Shown: piece after piece, positions 9,964 through 19,504 of the stretch
How the letters are laid out: every line of letters starts with the position of its first letter
How positions within the stretch are numbered: position 1 is the first letter of the stretch
Source of the DNA: Spirochaetota bacterium
Lineage (GTDB): Bacteria > Spirochaetota > UBA4802 > UBA5550
Length of the DNA: 64,000 bases
Direction of reading: 5' to 3'
Assembly: GCA_017999915.1 (NCBI GenBank)
Contig: JAGNKX010000004.1
Location: 124,001-188,000, forward strand
Program-made: the position numbers and the translations under genes
The notes under the pieces: generated by a model
The model's database searches: none
The model's input: the letters and a program-made list of their open reading frames with translations, nothing else
What the model was told of the DNA's origin: nothing

Positions 9964-10476
9964 TTACCGGGCTATGGAGCCGCAGGAGCGGCACTGGATG
10001 GTTTCTCCCATGAGATACACTTTATCAAGGGGCGCTCCGCAGGACGGGCAAAAACGGATATTAGCCACCTCGTGCTCGGCTTCTTCAGTGAAAAATTCGC
10101 CGGTCGTACGATCGATTTTTCCCCGCACAAGCCCTTTCTCAACAGCCGCGGCGAGGAGTTTTGCGGCGAGCTGCTCCGGCATCGTCAGCCGGGCTGCCAC
10201 ATCACTGATCTTAATGCGCCGGTATGATATGACCATGCCCGCGATTGTTTGCATGAGCTCAATGTTCTTTTTCATTTTTTTTGAGCGCATGTAGAGGAAA
10301 AGACCCGGGATTATAAACGAGAGTGAAAAAAAGGCTATGGGGATGCCGGATTTTGATTGGGCCGATGAGCTGTCGATGTGCATCGCAATGCCCAGGATGC
10401 ATGTCGTCGCGCCGCAGAATAATATGAATAATCCAAAAAGCTGGACAGCTGTCGCTATGGCTTTTTTAAAAATCAT
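9964..10476 (-). CDS. Membrane protein with C-terminal zinc ribbon
   Basis: A 170-residue protein with two N-terminal transmembrane helices (about residues 8-32 and 44-64), a cytoplasmic winged-helix-like segment ('ISDVAARLTMPEQLAAKLLAAAVEKGLVRG') and a C-terminal Cys4 zinc ribbon ('CPSCG...CRSCG'). This layout suggests a membrane-tethered regulator or adaptor, but I do not recognise a named family. It is encoded just downstream of the response regulator on the same strand, with a gap of nine bases, so a joint role is possible but unproven. Confidence 0.75.
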   Translation of the reverse strand: MIFKKAIATAVQLFGLFILFCGATTCILGIAMHIDSSSAQSKSGIPIAFFSLSFIIPGLFLYMRSKKMKKNIELMQTIAGMVISYRRIKISDVAARLTMPEQLAAKLLAAAVEKGLVRGKIDRTTGEFFTEEAEHEVANIRFCPSCGAPLDKVYLMGETIQCRSCGSIAR

Positions 10477-10485
10477 GGCGGCTGG

Positions 10486-10905
10486 CTAGTGGCGGGTCGA
10501 GTTTCTTTTTTTTGATTCTATTTCATGGCGCTGCAGGGCGGTCGAAATGATAGAATCGAGGTCGCCTTGCTTGATCGGCTTGATCAGGTACCCATAGTGG
10601 CGTATCGTATCAGCGCGTTTTATTGTGTTTGAATCGGCATTGGCGGTGAGAAATATGACCGGAATGTCAACCTGTTTGGTTATCAAGTCGGTCGCTTCAA
10701 TACCATCCATGTCATCTGATAGAAAAATATCCATAATTATCAGGTCAGGCATGATCGACTTGACTTTCTCAACTGCTTCTTCGCCGGAAGAGAGCGTCGC
10801 CGAAACCTGGTACCCAACTCGTTCGAGCATACGTTGTATGTCCAGGGCTGTGATCAGCTCGTCTTCAACAAGCATAATGCGTTCTTTCAATATCCCCTCG
10901 TCCAT
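10486..10905 (-). CDS. Single-domain response regulator
   Basis: A 139-residue CheY-like receiver without an output domain. The acidic pair is visible in 'MLVEDE', the phosphoacceptor Asp in 'LIIMDIFLSDDMDG', the Thr switch in 'IFLTANAD' and the Lys in 'YLIKPIKQGDL'. The extended 'FLSDDMDGIEA' loop is typical of receivers linked to PAS-type histidine kinases of the HWE/HisKA_2 group. No kinase gene is adjacent. The downstream zinc-ribbon membrane protein may be co-transcribed. Confidence 0.92.
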   Translation of the reverse strand: MDEGILKERIMLVEDELITALDIQRMLERVGYQVSATLSSGEEAVEKVKSIMPDLIIMDIFLSDDMDGIEATDLITKQVDIPVIFLTANADSNTIKRADTIRHYGYLIKPIKQGDLDSIISTALQRHEIESKKRNSTRH

Positions 10906-11166
10906 TCTATGACATAATATAATGATAATGTACGGTTATTGCAAGCGATATAATAAATTTTTTTATGACTGTAATAATCACCGAGTCAATGTTAATGATA
11001 ATTCATGGATTTTTTTTAAAAATATACCTGCAACGAATATGTAAAATTTTCGTTTTATGTCCAATAAAACCGAATTGAATATATAAACAGAAATATAGAT
11101 TACGGTGTTTATAATTATAGCAAAAGTGATATATGTATCAACTCTTTTTTTATGACCGGGGTAATT

Positions 11167-12474
11167 CTAAGGCATTAATTTCGAGCGTATAAGACTGATT
11201 ATATTCTTGAGGGAAGTATCGTCACTATTCTTAAAATCTAGCTTATTCTCCTTAATGCAGGGGGCAAGCAGAGATATGATATCTTCAGTGAGTTCTCCGT
11301 ATTGGCCTATAAAAGATTCAATCCTCGCCCGGACGCTGAATTCCAGCTTTTCCCGGGGATCAAGGTCAAGGTATTCATCTATTGTTTCAAGCATGCCCTT
11401 GCGGTCCCGTGGAAGTTTTCCGAAGATGGGCAGAAGGTTTGAAGCACTGTCGCTGAGGATTTCCGTATCGGCATCCGTTTCTTCGATAAGAATCCTAATT
11501 TCCCTGACCACTAGCTCTTCCGTCGCTTCTATAAATGCGCCGTTTTTTCGAGCTTCCTCAAGAGCGGTCATGGGAAAAATCTCCAGGGACCTGAGGCGTA
11601 TGAAATCCGGCCCAATTCTGGAAAGGACACGGGCAGTGTCATGGCCATTCGCGTCGGAATGGGCCGCTCCTCCCAGACCGGGCATCACGTATACCGAACA
11701 GGAAAGGCCGGCTTCCTTCGTTTTCAAACAACCGGCTACCTGCTCTTCGGCCGATACTCCCTTGTTGACCATGGTCAGCACGGTGTCGCATCCGCTCTCA
11801 AGCCCGAAATGGACCCGGTGAAGGCCCGCGCCGGCCATGGATTTCAGCTCTTTCAATGAACGAATCCGGGCTGCCGTTGAGGTCCTTCCGTATACGGTAA
11901 AACGTGAAATACCGGGGAAATTCAGTCTTATCTCACCGATAACCTTCTTTATAAAATCGGGTTTATGGGTAAGTGAATCGGCATCACCCAGGAAGCAGGT
12001 CCTTCCTCCGCTGATGCGCCAGGTGACAATATGGTTCATGCATTGCTCGATGTCCGGTGTGCTGTTGAACCATGAAAGGAACCAGGCCATGCGCGGATCC
12101 AGAGACTCAGGCCGCGGAAGAGAGCCAATTTCAAACGCCTGTTCGGAGAAGATTCCCGCTTCCCATTGGGCGGCTTTGACGGCATCGGCGAAGTCGGGGA
12201 TGCGGCTGTATGCGGCTGATGAATAAACAGGGAAACCGACACCCTGCTCGTAAAGATAATCATCCATCAGTTTCGCCCGTCTGATGTCCTCGAGGATCTC
12301 GTCGATTCCGCGCCGGGAGTATTTTGCTCCGACCTTGTACACGGGGCAGAAGGCGCATTTCTTCCAGTGGCAGTTCCTGGTAAGCCTGAAGGTAAGGCTG
12401 TAATTTTCAGTGGGCGGTCGTATGGAGCATATCTCGAATGGCCTGATCGATAGAATGTCAGTCCCGGAAAACAT
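11167..12474 (-). CDS. Radical SAM protein with CX4CX2C motif
   Basis: About 435 residues. The cluster-binding motif is 'TRNCHWKKCAFCPVYK', with four rather than three residues between the first two cysteines; the same spacing occurs in a known COG1032-like radical SAM group with 'CPWNRCTFC'. A TIM-barrel follows ('VYVMPGLGG', 'RLRSLEIFPMT'). The reading frame could begin at 12555, but that part overlaps glmS; the family-like sequence starts at the ATG at 12474, eleven bases after the glmS stop. It is therefore probably the second gene of a glmS operon. Substrate unknown. Confidence 0.82.
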   Translation of the reverse strand: MFSGTDILSIRPFEICSIRPPTENYSLTFRLTRNCHWKKCAFCPVYKVGAKYSRRGIDEILEDIRRAKLMDDYLYEQGVGFPVYSSAAYSRIPDFADAVKAAQWEAGIFSEQAFEIGSLPRPESLDPRMAWFLSWFNSTPDIEQCMNHIVTWRISGGRTCFLGDADSLTHKPDFIKKVIGEIRLNFPGISRFTVYGRTSTAARIRSLKELKSMAGAGLHRVHFGLESGCDTVLTMVNKGVSAEEQVAGCLKTKEAGLSCSVYVMPGLGGAAHSDANGHDTARVLSRIGPDFIRLRSLEIFPMTALEEARKNGAFIEATEELVVREIRILIEETDADTEILSDSASNLLPIFGKLPRDRKGMLETIDEYLDLDPREKLEFSVRARIESFIGQYGELTEDIISLLAPCIKENKLDFKNSDDTSLKNIISLIRSKLMP

Positions 12475-12484
12475 GACCCCGGCG

Positions 12485-14326
12485 TTACTCCACCGTGACG
12501 CTCTTCGCCAGATTACGCGGCTGGTCGACATCACAGCCGCGCAGGACGGCGACATGATAGGCGAGCAGCTGGAGCGGGATGACAGTCAGAAGGGGGGAGA
12601 ATATTTTCCTGACCTCGGGTATGTAAATGATATGGTCACTGTATCGCCGGATGCTTTCATCGCCCTCCGTGGCGATGGCGATGATCTTTCCTCCGCGTGC
12701 TTTTACCTCTTCCATGTTGCTTACGATCTTGTCGTAGATGATGTCCCGCGGCGCGATGAACACGACCGGCATGTTTTCGTCGATAAGGGCAATGGGGCCG
12801 TGCTTCATTTCCGCCGCGGGATACCCCTCGGCGTGGATGTAGGATATTTCCTTGAGCTTGAGCGCCCCCTCGAGGGCGACCGGAAAATTAACGCCCCTGC
12901 CGAGGTAAAGGAAATTCTTGTTATCCTTGAATGTCTCGGCGATGGATCGAATGTAATCGCTCGCCTCAAGGACTTTTGTTACAAGATCGGGTATCTCCTG
13001 CAGCTCATCGATGCAGATACACAACTCATCCGTCGTCATATCCTTGCGATGCGCGAGCATCAGCGCAAGCATGGCGAGCACGGTGACCTGGGACGTGAAT
13101 GCCTTTGTGGAGGCGACGCCGATCTCGGGACCGGCATGAATGTAAATGCCGCCATCGCTCTCGCGGGCAATGGTGCTCCCCACGACATTGGTTATGCCAA
13201 GGACCTTGATGCCCTTCGATTTCGCTTCGCGGAGGGCGGCGAGAGTGTCGGCGGTCTCGCCGGATTGGCTGATGACGATGACCAGGTCACCCTGCTTCAG
13301 GATGGGCTTCCGGTACCTGAATTCGGAGGCGTATTCGACCTCGACGGGAATGCGGGCATATTCCTCGATGAGATATTCGCCTATGAGCCCGGCGTGCCAG
13401 GACGTTCCGCAGGCGATGAATATCACGCGCTGTATGCCGTTGAGCTCGGCTTCTGTGAGCCTTAGTCCGTCGAGCCGTATGGTGCAGGTATCGCTGACGG
13501 CCCGCCCTCTGTATGCGTTGTGAATCGTTTCCGGCTGTTCGAAGATTTCTTTCAGCATGAAATGATCGAACCCCATCTTTTCAATGGCTTTGATGTCCCA
13601 GTCTATATCAACGATTTTCTTGTCAATATTTTTCAGGTTAAGATCATAGGTCTTGAAGCTGTCCTTTGTAAGGTCGAGAATTTCCCTGTCTTCGAGATAG
13701 ATGACCCTGTTGGTATGCTCGATGATGGCGCTGGCATCGGAGGCGACGATCATCTCGCCGTCTCCCGATCCCAGGATGAGGGGGCTCCCGTTCCGTGCCG
13801 CTATGATGCGGCCCGGCTCACGCTTTGAAACAATGCAGAGGCCGTAGGTGCCTTCAAGATTCGCGATGGCCTTCATCACGGCATCGAGGAGATCGCCGTT
13901 CTGTTCATAATGATACTCGATCAAATGAGCTATAACCTCGGTGTCGGTGTCGCTCTTTATGATATGGCCTTTTTCAGTGAGCATTTTCTTTATCGCCGAG
14001 AAGTTTTCGATAATGCCGTTATGAACTACGGCGATTTCATTGTGGCAGTCCATGTGTGGATGGGCGTTGAGGTCCGATGGAACGCCGTGGGTGGCCCACC
14101 TGGTATGTCCAATTCCGGTATGATAGCGGCTGATATCGCCATGGTCGCCGTTTCCAAGCGATTGTTCAAGGTTTGAAATCTTGCCGTTTTTTTTATGTAC
14201 GAACAGATCATCATCGACAAGAGCAATCCCCGCAGAATCATAACCGCGATATTCCAGTCGTTTCAGGCCATTTATAACAATGTCGGCGGCGCTTTTATTT
14301 CCAATATACCCAACTATGCCACACAT
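12485..14326 (-). CDS. glmS: Glutamine-fructose-6-phosphate aminotransferase (isomerizing)
   Basis: Makes glucosamine-6-phosphate for peptidoglycan and LPS. The protein has 613 residues, the usual length. It starts 'MCGIVGYIG' with Cys2 as the N-terminal nucleophile of the class II glutaminase domain ('LEYRGYDSAG', 'HTRWATHG'). Two SIS domains follow ('ACGTSWHAG', 'ISQSGETADT', 'YLGRGVNFPVALEGALKLKEISY'), and it ends with the conserved 'QPRNLAKSVTVE'. I saw no convincing glmS ribozyme in the leader at 14327-14500. Confidence 0.97.
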   Translation of the reverse strand: MCGIVGYIGNKSAADIVINGLKRLEYRGYDSAGIALVDDDLFVHKKNGKISNLEQSLGNGDHGDISRYHTGIGHTRWATHGVPSDLNAHPHMDCHNEIAVVHNGIIENFSAIKKMLTEKGHIIKSDTDTEVIAHLIEYHYEQNGDLLDAVMKAIANLEGTYGLCIVSKREPGRIIAARNGSPLILGSGDGEMIVASDASAIIEHTNRVIYLEDREILDLTKDSFKTYDLNLKNIDKKIVDIDWDIKAIEKMGFDHFMLKEIFEQPETIHNAYRGRAVSDTCTIRLDGLRLTEAELNGIQRVIFIACGTSWHAGLIGEYLIEEYARIPVEVEYASEFRYRKPILKQGDLVIVISQSGETADTLAALREAKSKGIKVLGITNVVGSTIARESDGGIYIHAGPEIGVASTKAFTSQVTVLAMLALMLAHRKDMTTDELCICIDELQEIPDLVTKVLEASDYIRSIAETFKDNKNFLYLGRGVNFPVALEGALKLKEISYIHAEGYPAAEMKHGPIALIDENMPVVFIAPRDIIYDKIVSNMEEVKARGGKIIAIATEGDESIRRYSDHIIYIPEVRKIFSPLLTVIPLQLLAYHVAVLRGCDVDQPRNLAKSVTVE

Positions 14327-14887
14327 GAAGCAAAATCCCCCGGGTTGTCATTAAAAATCTGCATAAGCTTTTATTTGAACAGATTAAAGTCAAGATATAA
14401 ACAGGTGAAATTGTTAACATCATGTAAAAATGTAGTAATATTGCGATATTATATAAAAATCACCCACGGTGATCTCCTTTTCCTTATCGGGAACCCATAA
14501 ATAGATATAAGCGATGAAAATTAACTTTAATTACGGCTGAAAACATAAATTGGGAAGGCTCATTGACGGCACCAGAATTATTCGTGAAGATCGCCGAAAA
14601 GATGTATACCGCCAATTGGGAATCTGTGGACAGGACAAGCTCGATGATCTCAACCTGATGCAAGCATCTTGATGATGCCGCAGCCTGCCGGAGCCGCTTT
14701 GACAAAAAGAACGACGGCAATACATCCTTGTGATAAATTTCATGGTCAGCCTATAATTTTGAAGGGCAGTGGATCCCCGATAATTATTGATTACACTCAC
14801 ATCTCCGTCCTCAAATGGTTTTTTTATTGTAAAAAAAATACATCGGTCAAATTATTGTCAAAATTGGATGTCATACGGGGAAAAGTC
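14327..14887. other. Intergenic region between glmS and hisI
   Basis: A 561-bp region containing the divergent upstream regions of glmS and hisI. It is strongly AT-rich near glmS. Between 14563 and 14733 there is a plus-strand frame beginning TTG five bases after GGGAAGG, interrupted after 31 codons by TGA and open for another 24 codons to a second TGA. Its amino acid composition looks protein-like, so it may be a decayed or tiny gene (see findings). No family was recognised. Confidence 0.3.
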
Positions 14888-15271
14888 ATGATCGATATAG
14901 ACTTTAAAAAGACCGGGGGACTCGTTCCTGTTATTGTGCAGGACTATGCCACTGGGACGGTACTTATGCTGGCGTATATGAACAGGGAAACATGGGATCT
15001 TACCATTAAAACAGGCATAGTCCATTACTGGAGCAGATCAAGGAACAAGATATGGAAAAAGGGCGAATCATCTGGAAATGTCCAGGAAGTGAAGGAAATT
15101 CGCATTGATTGCGACAATGATACTGTTCTGATCAAGGTAAACCAGGTAGGGAAGGCGGCATGCCACGACGGATACCAGAGCTGCTTTTACCGTGTCGTTA
15201 AAAACGGAACTCTGGTGACGGATGGAGAGCGCGTGTTCGATCCTGCGGCTGTGTATGGAGAAAAAAAATGA
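14888..15271 (+). CDS. hisI: Phosphoribosyl-AMP cyclohydrolase
   Basis: Third step of histidine synthesis, opening the purine ring of PR-AMP. It has 127 residues without a fused HisE (PR-ATP pyrophosphohydrolase) domain. Visible motifs are '[14 protein letters not shown]', '[23 protein letters not shown]', the Mg-binding 'DCDND' Asp cluster, and the zinc cysteines in '[12 protein letters not shown]'. A longer upstream frame exists, but the family sequence begins at ATG 14888 ('[11 protein letters not shown]') after GGGG at 14877-14880. It overlaps hisG by four bases. Confidence 0.95.
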   Translation: MIDIDFKKTGGLVPVIVQDYATGTVLMLAYMNRETWDLTIKTGIVHYWSRSRNKIWKKGESSGNVQEVKEIRIDCDNDTVLIKVNQVGKAACHDGYQSCFYRVVKNGTLVTDGERVFDPAAVYGEKK

Positions 15272-16158
15272 CGAAACAGATAAAACTGGGCATTCCGAAG
15301 GGAAGCCTGGAAAATGCCACCATTGAACTTTTTCAAAAAGCCGGATGGAAAATCTCGGTTTCATCTCGAAATTATTTTCCGGTTATTGATGATGATGAAA
15401 TAAGCTGCTCCCTTGTCCGCGCCCAGGAAATGGCCCGGTACATCGAAAACGGCGTCCTCGATATCGGTTTGACCGGCCTTGACTGGATCCTCGAAAACGA
15501 GGCTGATGTACAGGTAATATCCGACCTGGTGTATTCCAAGGTCAGCACGAGGAAAGCGCGGTGGGTCCTGGCGGTGCCAGAAGATTCCGATATTCATTCA
15601 ATCGAGGATTGTTCCGGTAAAACCATATCAACCGAGCTCGTGCAATTTACCAAAAACTTCTTTAAAGAGCGCAATATCCCCGTTCAGGTCGAGTTCTCGT
15701 GGGGCGCCACAGAAGCAAAAGTCGTTGAGGGCCTTGTCGATGCCATTGTCGAGGTGACGGAAACGGGCTCAACGATTAAAGCGCACGGCCTCAAGATAAT
15801 TGCGACCCTGCTGGAAACCAACACAAAGCTGGTCGCAAATAAAAAGAGCCTTTCGGACGAATGGAAAAAGAACAAGATCATGCAGATAGCGATGCTTTTA
15901 CGGGGCGCCCTCAGCGCTGAAAAGATGATCGGTTTGAAAATGAATGTTCCCCAGGGCGGTCTGGATCGCGTGGTCGCAATCATACCGAGCCTTACATCGC
16001 CGACCATTTCACAGCTGTATAATTCAGAATGGCTTTCCGTTGAAACGGTCATCGAAGAATCAATTGCCAGGGAGGTCATTCCGCTCCTCATCGAAGCCGG
16101 CGCCGATGGAATAATCGAATATCCCCTGAACAAAGTTGTAAACAAGAACGATATCTGA
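15268..16158 (+). CDS. hisG: ATP phosphoribosyltransferase, long form
   Basis: First and feedback-controlled step of histidine synthesis. At 296 residues it is the long HisG, with a two-lobed periplasmic-binding-like catalytic core ('[12 protein letters not shown]', '[12 protein letters not shown]', '[25 protein letters not shown]') and a C-terminal ACT-like regulatory domain (about 210-290, '[23 protein letters not shown]') that normally binds histidine. No HisZ partner is needed. The ATG overlaps the hisI stop, so the two genes are translationally coupled. The remaining his genes are not in the window. Confidence 0.96.
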   Translation: MTKQIKLGIPKGSLENATIELFQKAGWKISVSSRNYFPVIDDDEISCSLVRAQEMARYIENGVLDIGLTGLDWILENEADVQVISDLVYSKVSTRKARWVLAVPEDSDIHSIEDCSGKTISTELVQFTKNFFKERNIPVQVEFSWGATEAKVVEGLVDAIVEVTETGSTIKAHGLKIIATLLETNTKLVANKKSLSDEWKKNKIMQIAMLLRGALSAEKMIGLKMNVPQGGLDRVVAIIPSLTSPTISQLYNSEWLSVETVIEESIAREVIPLLIEAGADGIIEYPLNKVVNKNDI

Positions 16159-16190
16159 AGGATTCGATAATCCGCGCGGTACCGCAGATC

Positions 16191-16820
16191 TTACAGCGGT
16201 ATCTTCAAATATGCAGTGGTGTTATTTTTGTCAGTGGAAATGACAAGGCTGTCATTGGGCGCATTGAGGCTTTTCAGCATCATCTTGATCAACACGAGAC
16301 CCAGACCTGCGCCTTCACGGTGGGGATCTTCAATGTTCTTTATGCAGTAATCAGCCAGATCCCGGCAATTTTCGGCATCAGTTAATTTTTTATTTACATT
16401 TATCGTTTCTGTCTCGGTCATCCTGACGGGATTCATGACCTTGACATGAAGCGTTTTATCCGCGGTCCAAAGATCGATGACGGCTTTCAGGTCGTCTCTG
16501 CGCGCGAATTCTTCGAAAATATTTATGTTCTCCCTGCTGATTTCAAGCTTAAAAAGCTCCAGTGCCTTATTATAATCGATTATCTCGTGGGATTTATTTT
16601 TGGGATCATAATCCTCGAAATAGATGTTCTTATAATTGGCCTTGATCGCGTTTATGATCAATTCTTTAACGCTGGCAAAAATTGGAGCCATCAGCTCGGT
16701 GCGCTCATGAGCGGTGAGTATGTCAAGAATAATCCGGCGAATTTGCTTTTCGATATCATCGGAAATGGTATAGGCGACAACTCGCGCGCTATTGGCTTTT
16801 TTTTCAGACAATGGTTTCAT
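16191..16820 (-). CDS. Orphan HATPase (histidine-kinase-like ATP-binding) protein
   Basis: A 209-residue soluble protein. It has an N-box-like 'VKELIINAIKANYKNIYF' near residues 50-67 and a glycine-rich lid 'EGAGLGLVLIKMML' near 170-183, the hallmarks of GHKL ATPases. There is no phosphoacceptor His domain, receiver or membrane segment. It resembles anti-sigma or RsbW-like regulators or kinase fragments that work with partners. It is convergent with hisG. The region upstream contains a multi-hairpin repeat and then the 7TM sensor, which carries a similar ATPase domain. Confidence 0.75.
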   Translation of the reverse strand: MKPLSEKKANSARVVAYTISDDIEKQIRRIILDILTAHERTELMAPIFASVKELIINAIKANYKNIYFEDYDPKNKSHEIIDYNKALELFKLEISRENINIFEEFARRDDLKAVIDLWTADKTLHVKVMNPVRMTETETINVNKKLTDAENCRDLADYCIKNIEDPHREGAGLGLVLIKMMLKSLNAPNDSLVISTDKNNTTAYLKIPL

Positions 16821-17052
16821 CGAGGAGTATTATTGAAATTTGTTCCAGTTGTAAATTATGGCAAGATTTTATATCAGCAATTAATGCTAAACATTCTCTA
16901 TGATTAATTGTAATAATATCACTTTTATAATAATTATTCTGTAATGCAAAATAATTTGAAAAAGCGTAATAGTCAATAAAAAAACGGGCTGATAGGATTT
17001 TATATTGACAACTTGATAATTTATAAAAAAAAACTATGTATTATAAGTTAAC

Positions 17053-17200
17053 AGTTTGCTGATAAACAGCAAACTGCTAAACGATACATGGATGTATCGC
17101 CTTTTTTCGAGGCATTAGCCGAGAAAAATGTGAGGTTTTACGAATTCACTTCGTAAAACCGACCCTGAAAAACTCCAAGGAGGGAGTTTTTCAGGAAACT
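17053..17200 (+). repeat. 148-bp multi-hairpin repeat, copy A
   Basis: Non-coding element composed of five consecutive hairpins: 10-bp stem 17052-17061/17067-17076; 8-bp stem 17082-17089/17092-17099; a stem with tandem G-A mismatches 17103-17113/17118-17128; perfect 11-bp stem 17134-17144/17150-17160; and perfect 13-bp stem 17164-17176/17183-17195 with AAGGAG in its loop. Its ends are related inverted repeats beginning AGTTT and ending AAACT. The reverse complement occurs at 46992-47139 with about six differences by eye. It lies between the HATPase gene and the 7TM sensor gene. The structure resembles a MITE or REPIN-like element, but the family is not known to me. Confidence 0.9.
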
Positions 17201-17236
17201 GTGAGTTAATTAATAAATACCTATATGATATAACAG

Positions 17237-19474
17237 ATGAAAAACAAATGGATTTATCCAGCATTGATACTGCTCTGGGCCGTTAAGAGCGTTTCAGCGG
17301 AACAAATAAACATCAATAAAAATGATGTATATATCAAAAAAGGCTTCTCCGCTGAATGGATCGATTCCATCCCGGCCGATGATGCATCCTGGCTTGTCGC
17401 AGGACCGACAAGAGCAGTAAAGACAATGAGAGTATCGGAAATGGCGTTACCCGGCATGCCCAAGCGTCATTTCTTTTCATACCGCCACTACAAACCTGAA
17501 AACTTCACGTTCATCACAAGCTTCAATATGGCAGAAGATGCGCAGATGGAAAGGGAGTTCCTGGGATTATATATAGACCAGATAGGCGAAAACTGGGAAG
17601 TCTATCTAAATGGGAAACTGCTGAAAAGTGAAATGCATGTCATGGCTGACGGCGAAATCAAGGAATTCAGGAACCAGCGGCGCGTCCTTATCTATATCAA
17701 TCCCCTCCTGATAAAACCCGGCAAGAATATACTGGCATTCAGAATTGTAGGTGATCCCACGATTGATGATACCGGCTTTTATGCGAATTTGCCCATTCTG
17801 ATAGACAATTATGAAAAGCTGGCAAGAAAAAAAATGAGGCTCACGCAGCTTATTCTATTGTTTGTTTACCTGGTAGTGGGCCTCTATCTATTATTGCTCT
17901 ACTTATTCAGAAGATCGGAGCTCTATAACCTGGTATTCGCCTTTTTTTCAATAATGTTTTTCATCTACCTTTTCTGCAGGACGAGCACTGTCTACATGCT
18001 GGTTCCCAACACCCATTGGACCTTGTTAATAGAATTTATATCCCTGTATACGCTCCTGCCGCTCATCATGTGCTTCATGGAGCTGATTCTTCACGGCAGG
18101 ATCCGGGCATTTGTTTATGGATACGGAATATTCTGTATTGCTCTTATCGCACTATCCTTCGTGTCTCCCTATTCCGTAAGGGTTGATATACTCCGGATCT
18201 GGCAATACACGTCAATAATTACGGTCCTCTATATATTATTCCAAATCACGAGCTCCTTCATAATAACGGTGCGTCATGACTATGGTAGCTCCATGCCTGG
18301 CAATAGGCCGAATGTATTACGGTCATTAATAAACAGTATCATGAACACGGTGCCGGGCAATCTCATGGTGGGCGCGCTGGTAGCGGCCGCATGCGCTGCC
18401 TTTGATGTTTTAGACGCCATGTTCTTCACGACAGGTATTGTCTTGAGCAACTATGGATTTATGGTATTTATAATAGGGATTACCATGGTCCTCTCGAACC
18501 GCTATGTCTATTTGCACCGGGAAATAGACGGCTTGAGCGATGATCTGGTAAAAAAAACCAGGGACCTCAAGGAAACACGTGTCAAGTATGGCATTTCCAA
18601 GGAGAAGTACCGTCTCCTGGTTGAAGGCTCCACCGATATCATATTCTCCCTTGATGAAAAATTCAATTTTATAACAGCCAACAAAGCCCTATGCGATCTG
18701 CTGCGGATCCCCAAGGATGATCTGGCTGGAAAAAACCTTATCGATGTCCTCTACCAGCCTGATGGAGTGTCTGTTTCGCTGCAGTTCATCCATGAAAAGC
18801 TGGGATCTTTTCTGATAGATAAAAAGCCGCTCCATATTAAGCTCGACTTTAAAATCCCCTTTGGCATTGAGCCTCAAGCTCTCCAGGTTCGGTTTGAATA
18901 CATCAATATCGAGGGCCGATACGAAATCTTCGGCAGGGGCATGCGAGTCGCCGATGACGCTCTCAATCAGTACCTTCTGTCTGAACAGCACCGCTATCGC
19001 ATAGGGAACATGCTCATCGTGGCCGATGACCTGAGCGTGAGAATCACTCGAAATCTCGACAAATTCATAGGGAAAAAAGAGGTAAACTTTATCAGGCTCG
19101 CCATTCGCGAGATGCTGATCAACGCCATCGAGCATGGGAACCTTGCCATAACCTTCGAGGAAAAGACAAGGGAGCTTGAAAACGACAATTATTTTACATA
19201 CCTGAATCAGCGACAGAAGGATCCTCGTTTCAGCGGAAGGACCGTGGAAGTCTTGTATTCGGCCGATTCTGACAAGATATCCTACACCATAACCGACCAG
19301 GGCAAAGGCTTCGAACATCTTATGTATCTGGATGAAAATATCGATGTTAATGAGGAATTCCTGTCGCATGGTCGAGGCATATCATTGGCCAAGAATATTT
19401 TTGATGAGATACGATATAATGAAACAGGGAACAGCGTGATGCTGGTAAAATGGCTTAATAGGGGTTCATTATAG
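17237..19474 (+). CDS. 7TM-DISM sensor with PAS and RsbW-like ATPase domain
   Basis: A 745-residue membrane sensor. A signal peptide (residues 1-21) precedes an extracellular 7TMR-DISMED2-type jelly-roll domain (to about 200), seven transmembrane helices (about 205-425), a short coiled coil, a PAS domain (about 455-575) and a C-terminal HATPase resembling anti-sigma/SpoIIE-linked kinases ('IREMLINAIEHGN', 'DQGKGFEH', 'SHGRGISLAKNIFDEI'). There is no HisKA phosphoacceptor, so phosphotransfer to a response regulator is doubtful; control of an anti-sigma or phosphatase partner is more likely. This arrangement is familiar from leptospiral genomes. No partner gene is adjacent. Confidence 0.87.
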   Translation: MKNKWIYPALILLWAVKSVSAEQININKNDVYIKKGFSAEWIDSIPADDASWLVAGPTRAVKTMRVSEMALPGMPKRHFFSYRHYKPENFTFITSFNMAEDAQMEREFLGLYIDQIGENWEVYLNGKLLKSEMHVMADGEIKEFRNQRRVLIYINPLLIKPGKNILAFRIVGDPTIDDTGFYANLPILIDNYEKLARKKMRLTQLILLFVYLVVGLYLLLLYLFRRSELYNLVFAFFSIMFFIYLFCRTSTVYMLVPNTHWTLLIEFISLYTLLPLIMCFMELILHGRIRAFVYGYGIFCIALIALSFVSPYSVRVDILRIWQYTSIITVLYILFQITSSFIITVRHDYGSSMPGNRPNVLRSLINSIMNTVPGNLMVGALVAAACAAFDVLDAMFFTTGIVLSNYGFMVFIIGITMVLSNRYVYLHREIDGLSDDLVKKTRDLKETRVKYGISKEKYRLLVEGSTDIIFSLDEKFNFITANKALCDLLRIPKDDLAGKNLIDVLYQPDGVSVSLQFIHEKLGSFLIDKKPLHIKLDFKIPFGIEPQALQVRFEYINIEGRYEIFGRGMRVADDALNQYLLSEQHRYRIGNMLIVADDLSVRITRNLDKFIGKKEVNFIRLAIREMLINAIEHGNLAITFEEKTRELENDNYFTYLNQRQKDPRFSGRTVEVLYSADSDKISYTITDQGKGFEHLMYLDENIDVNEEFLSHGRGISLAKNIFDEIRYNETGNSVMLVKWLNRGSL

Positions 19475-19504
19475 AGGTAAGTGCAATCTACCTGACAGAG
19501 GCAA

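Noticed and set aside
12410-13465. 351-codon open frame opposite glmS
   Set aside because: Fully antisense to the unmistakable glmS, with no family pattern.
14327-14500. glmS ribozyme in the leader of glmS
   Set aside because: No conserved core could be recognised, and the region is short and AT-rich.
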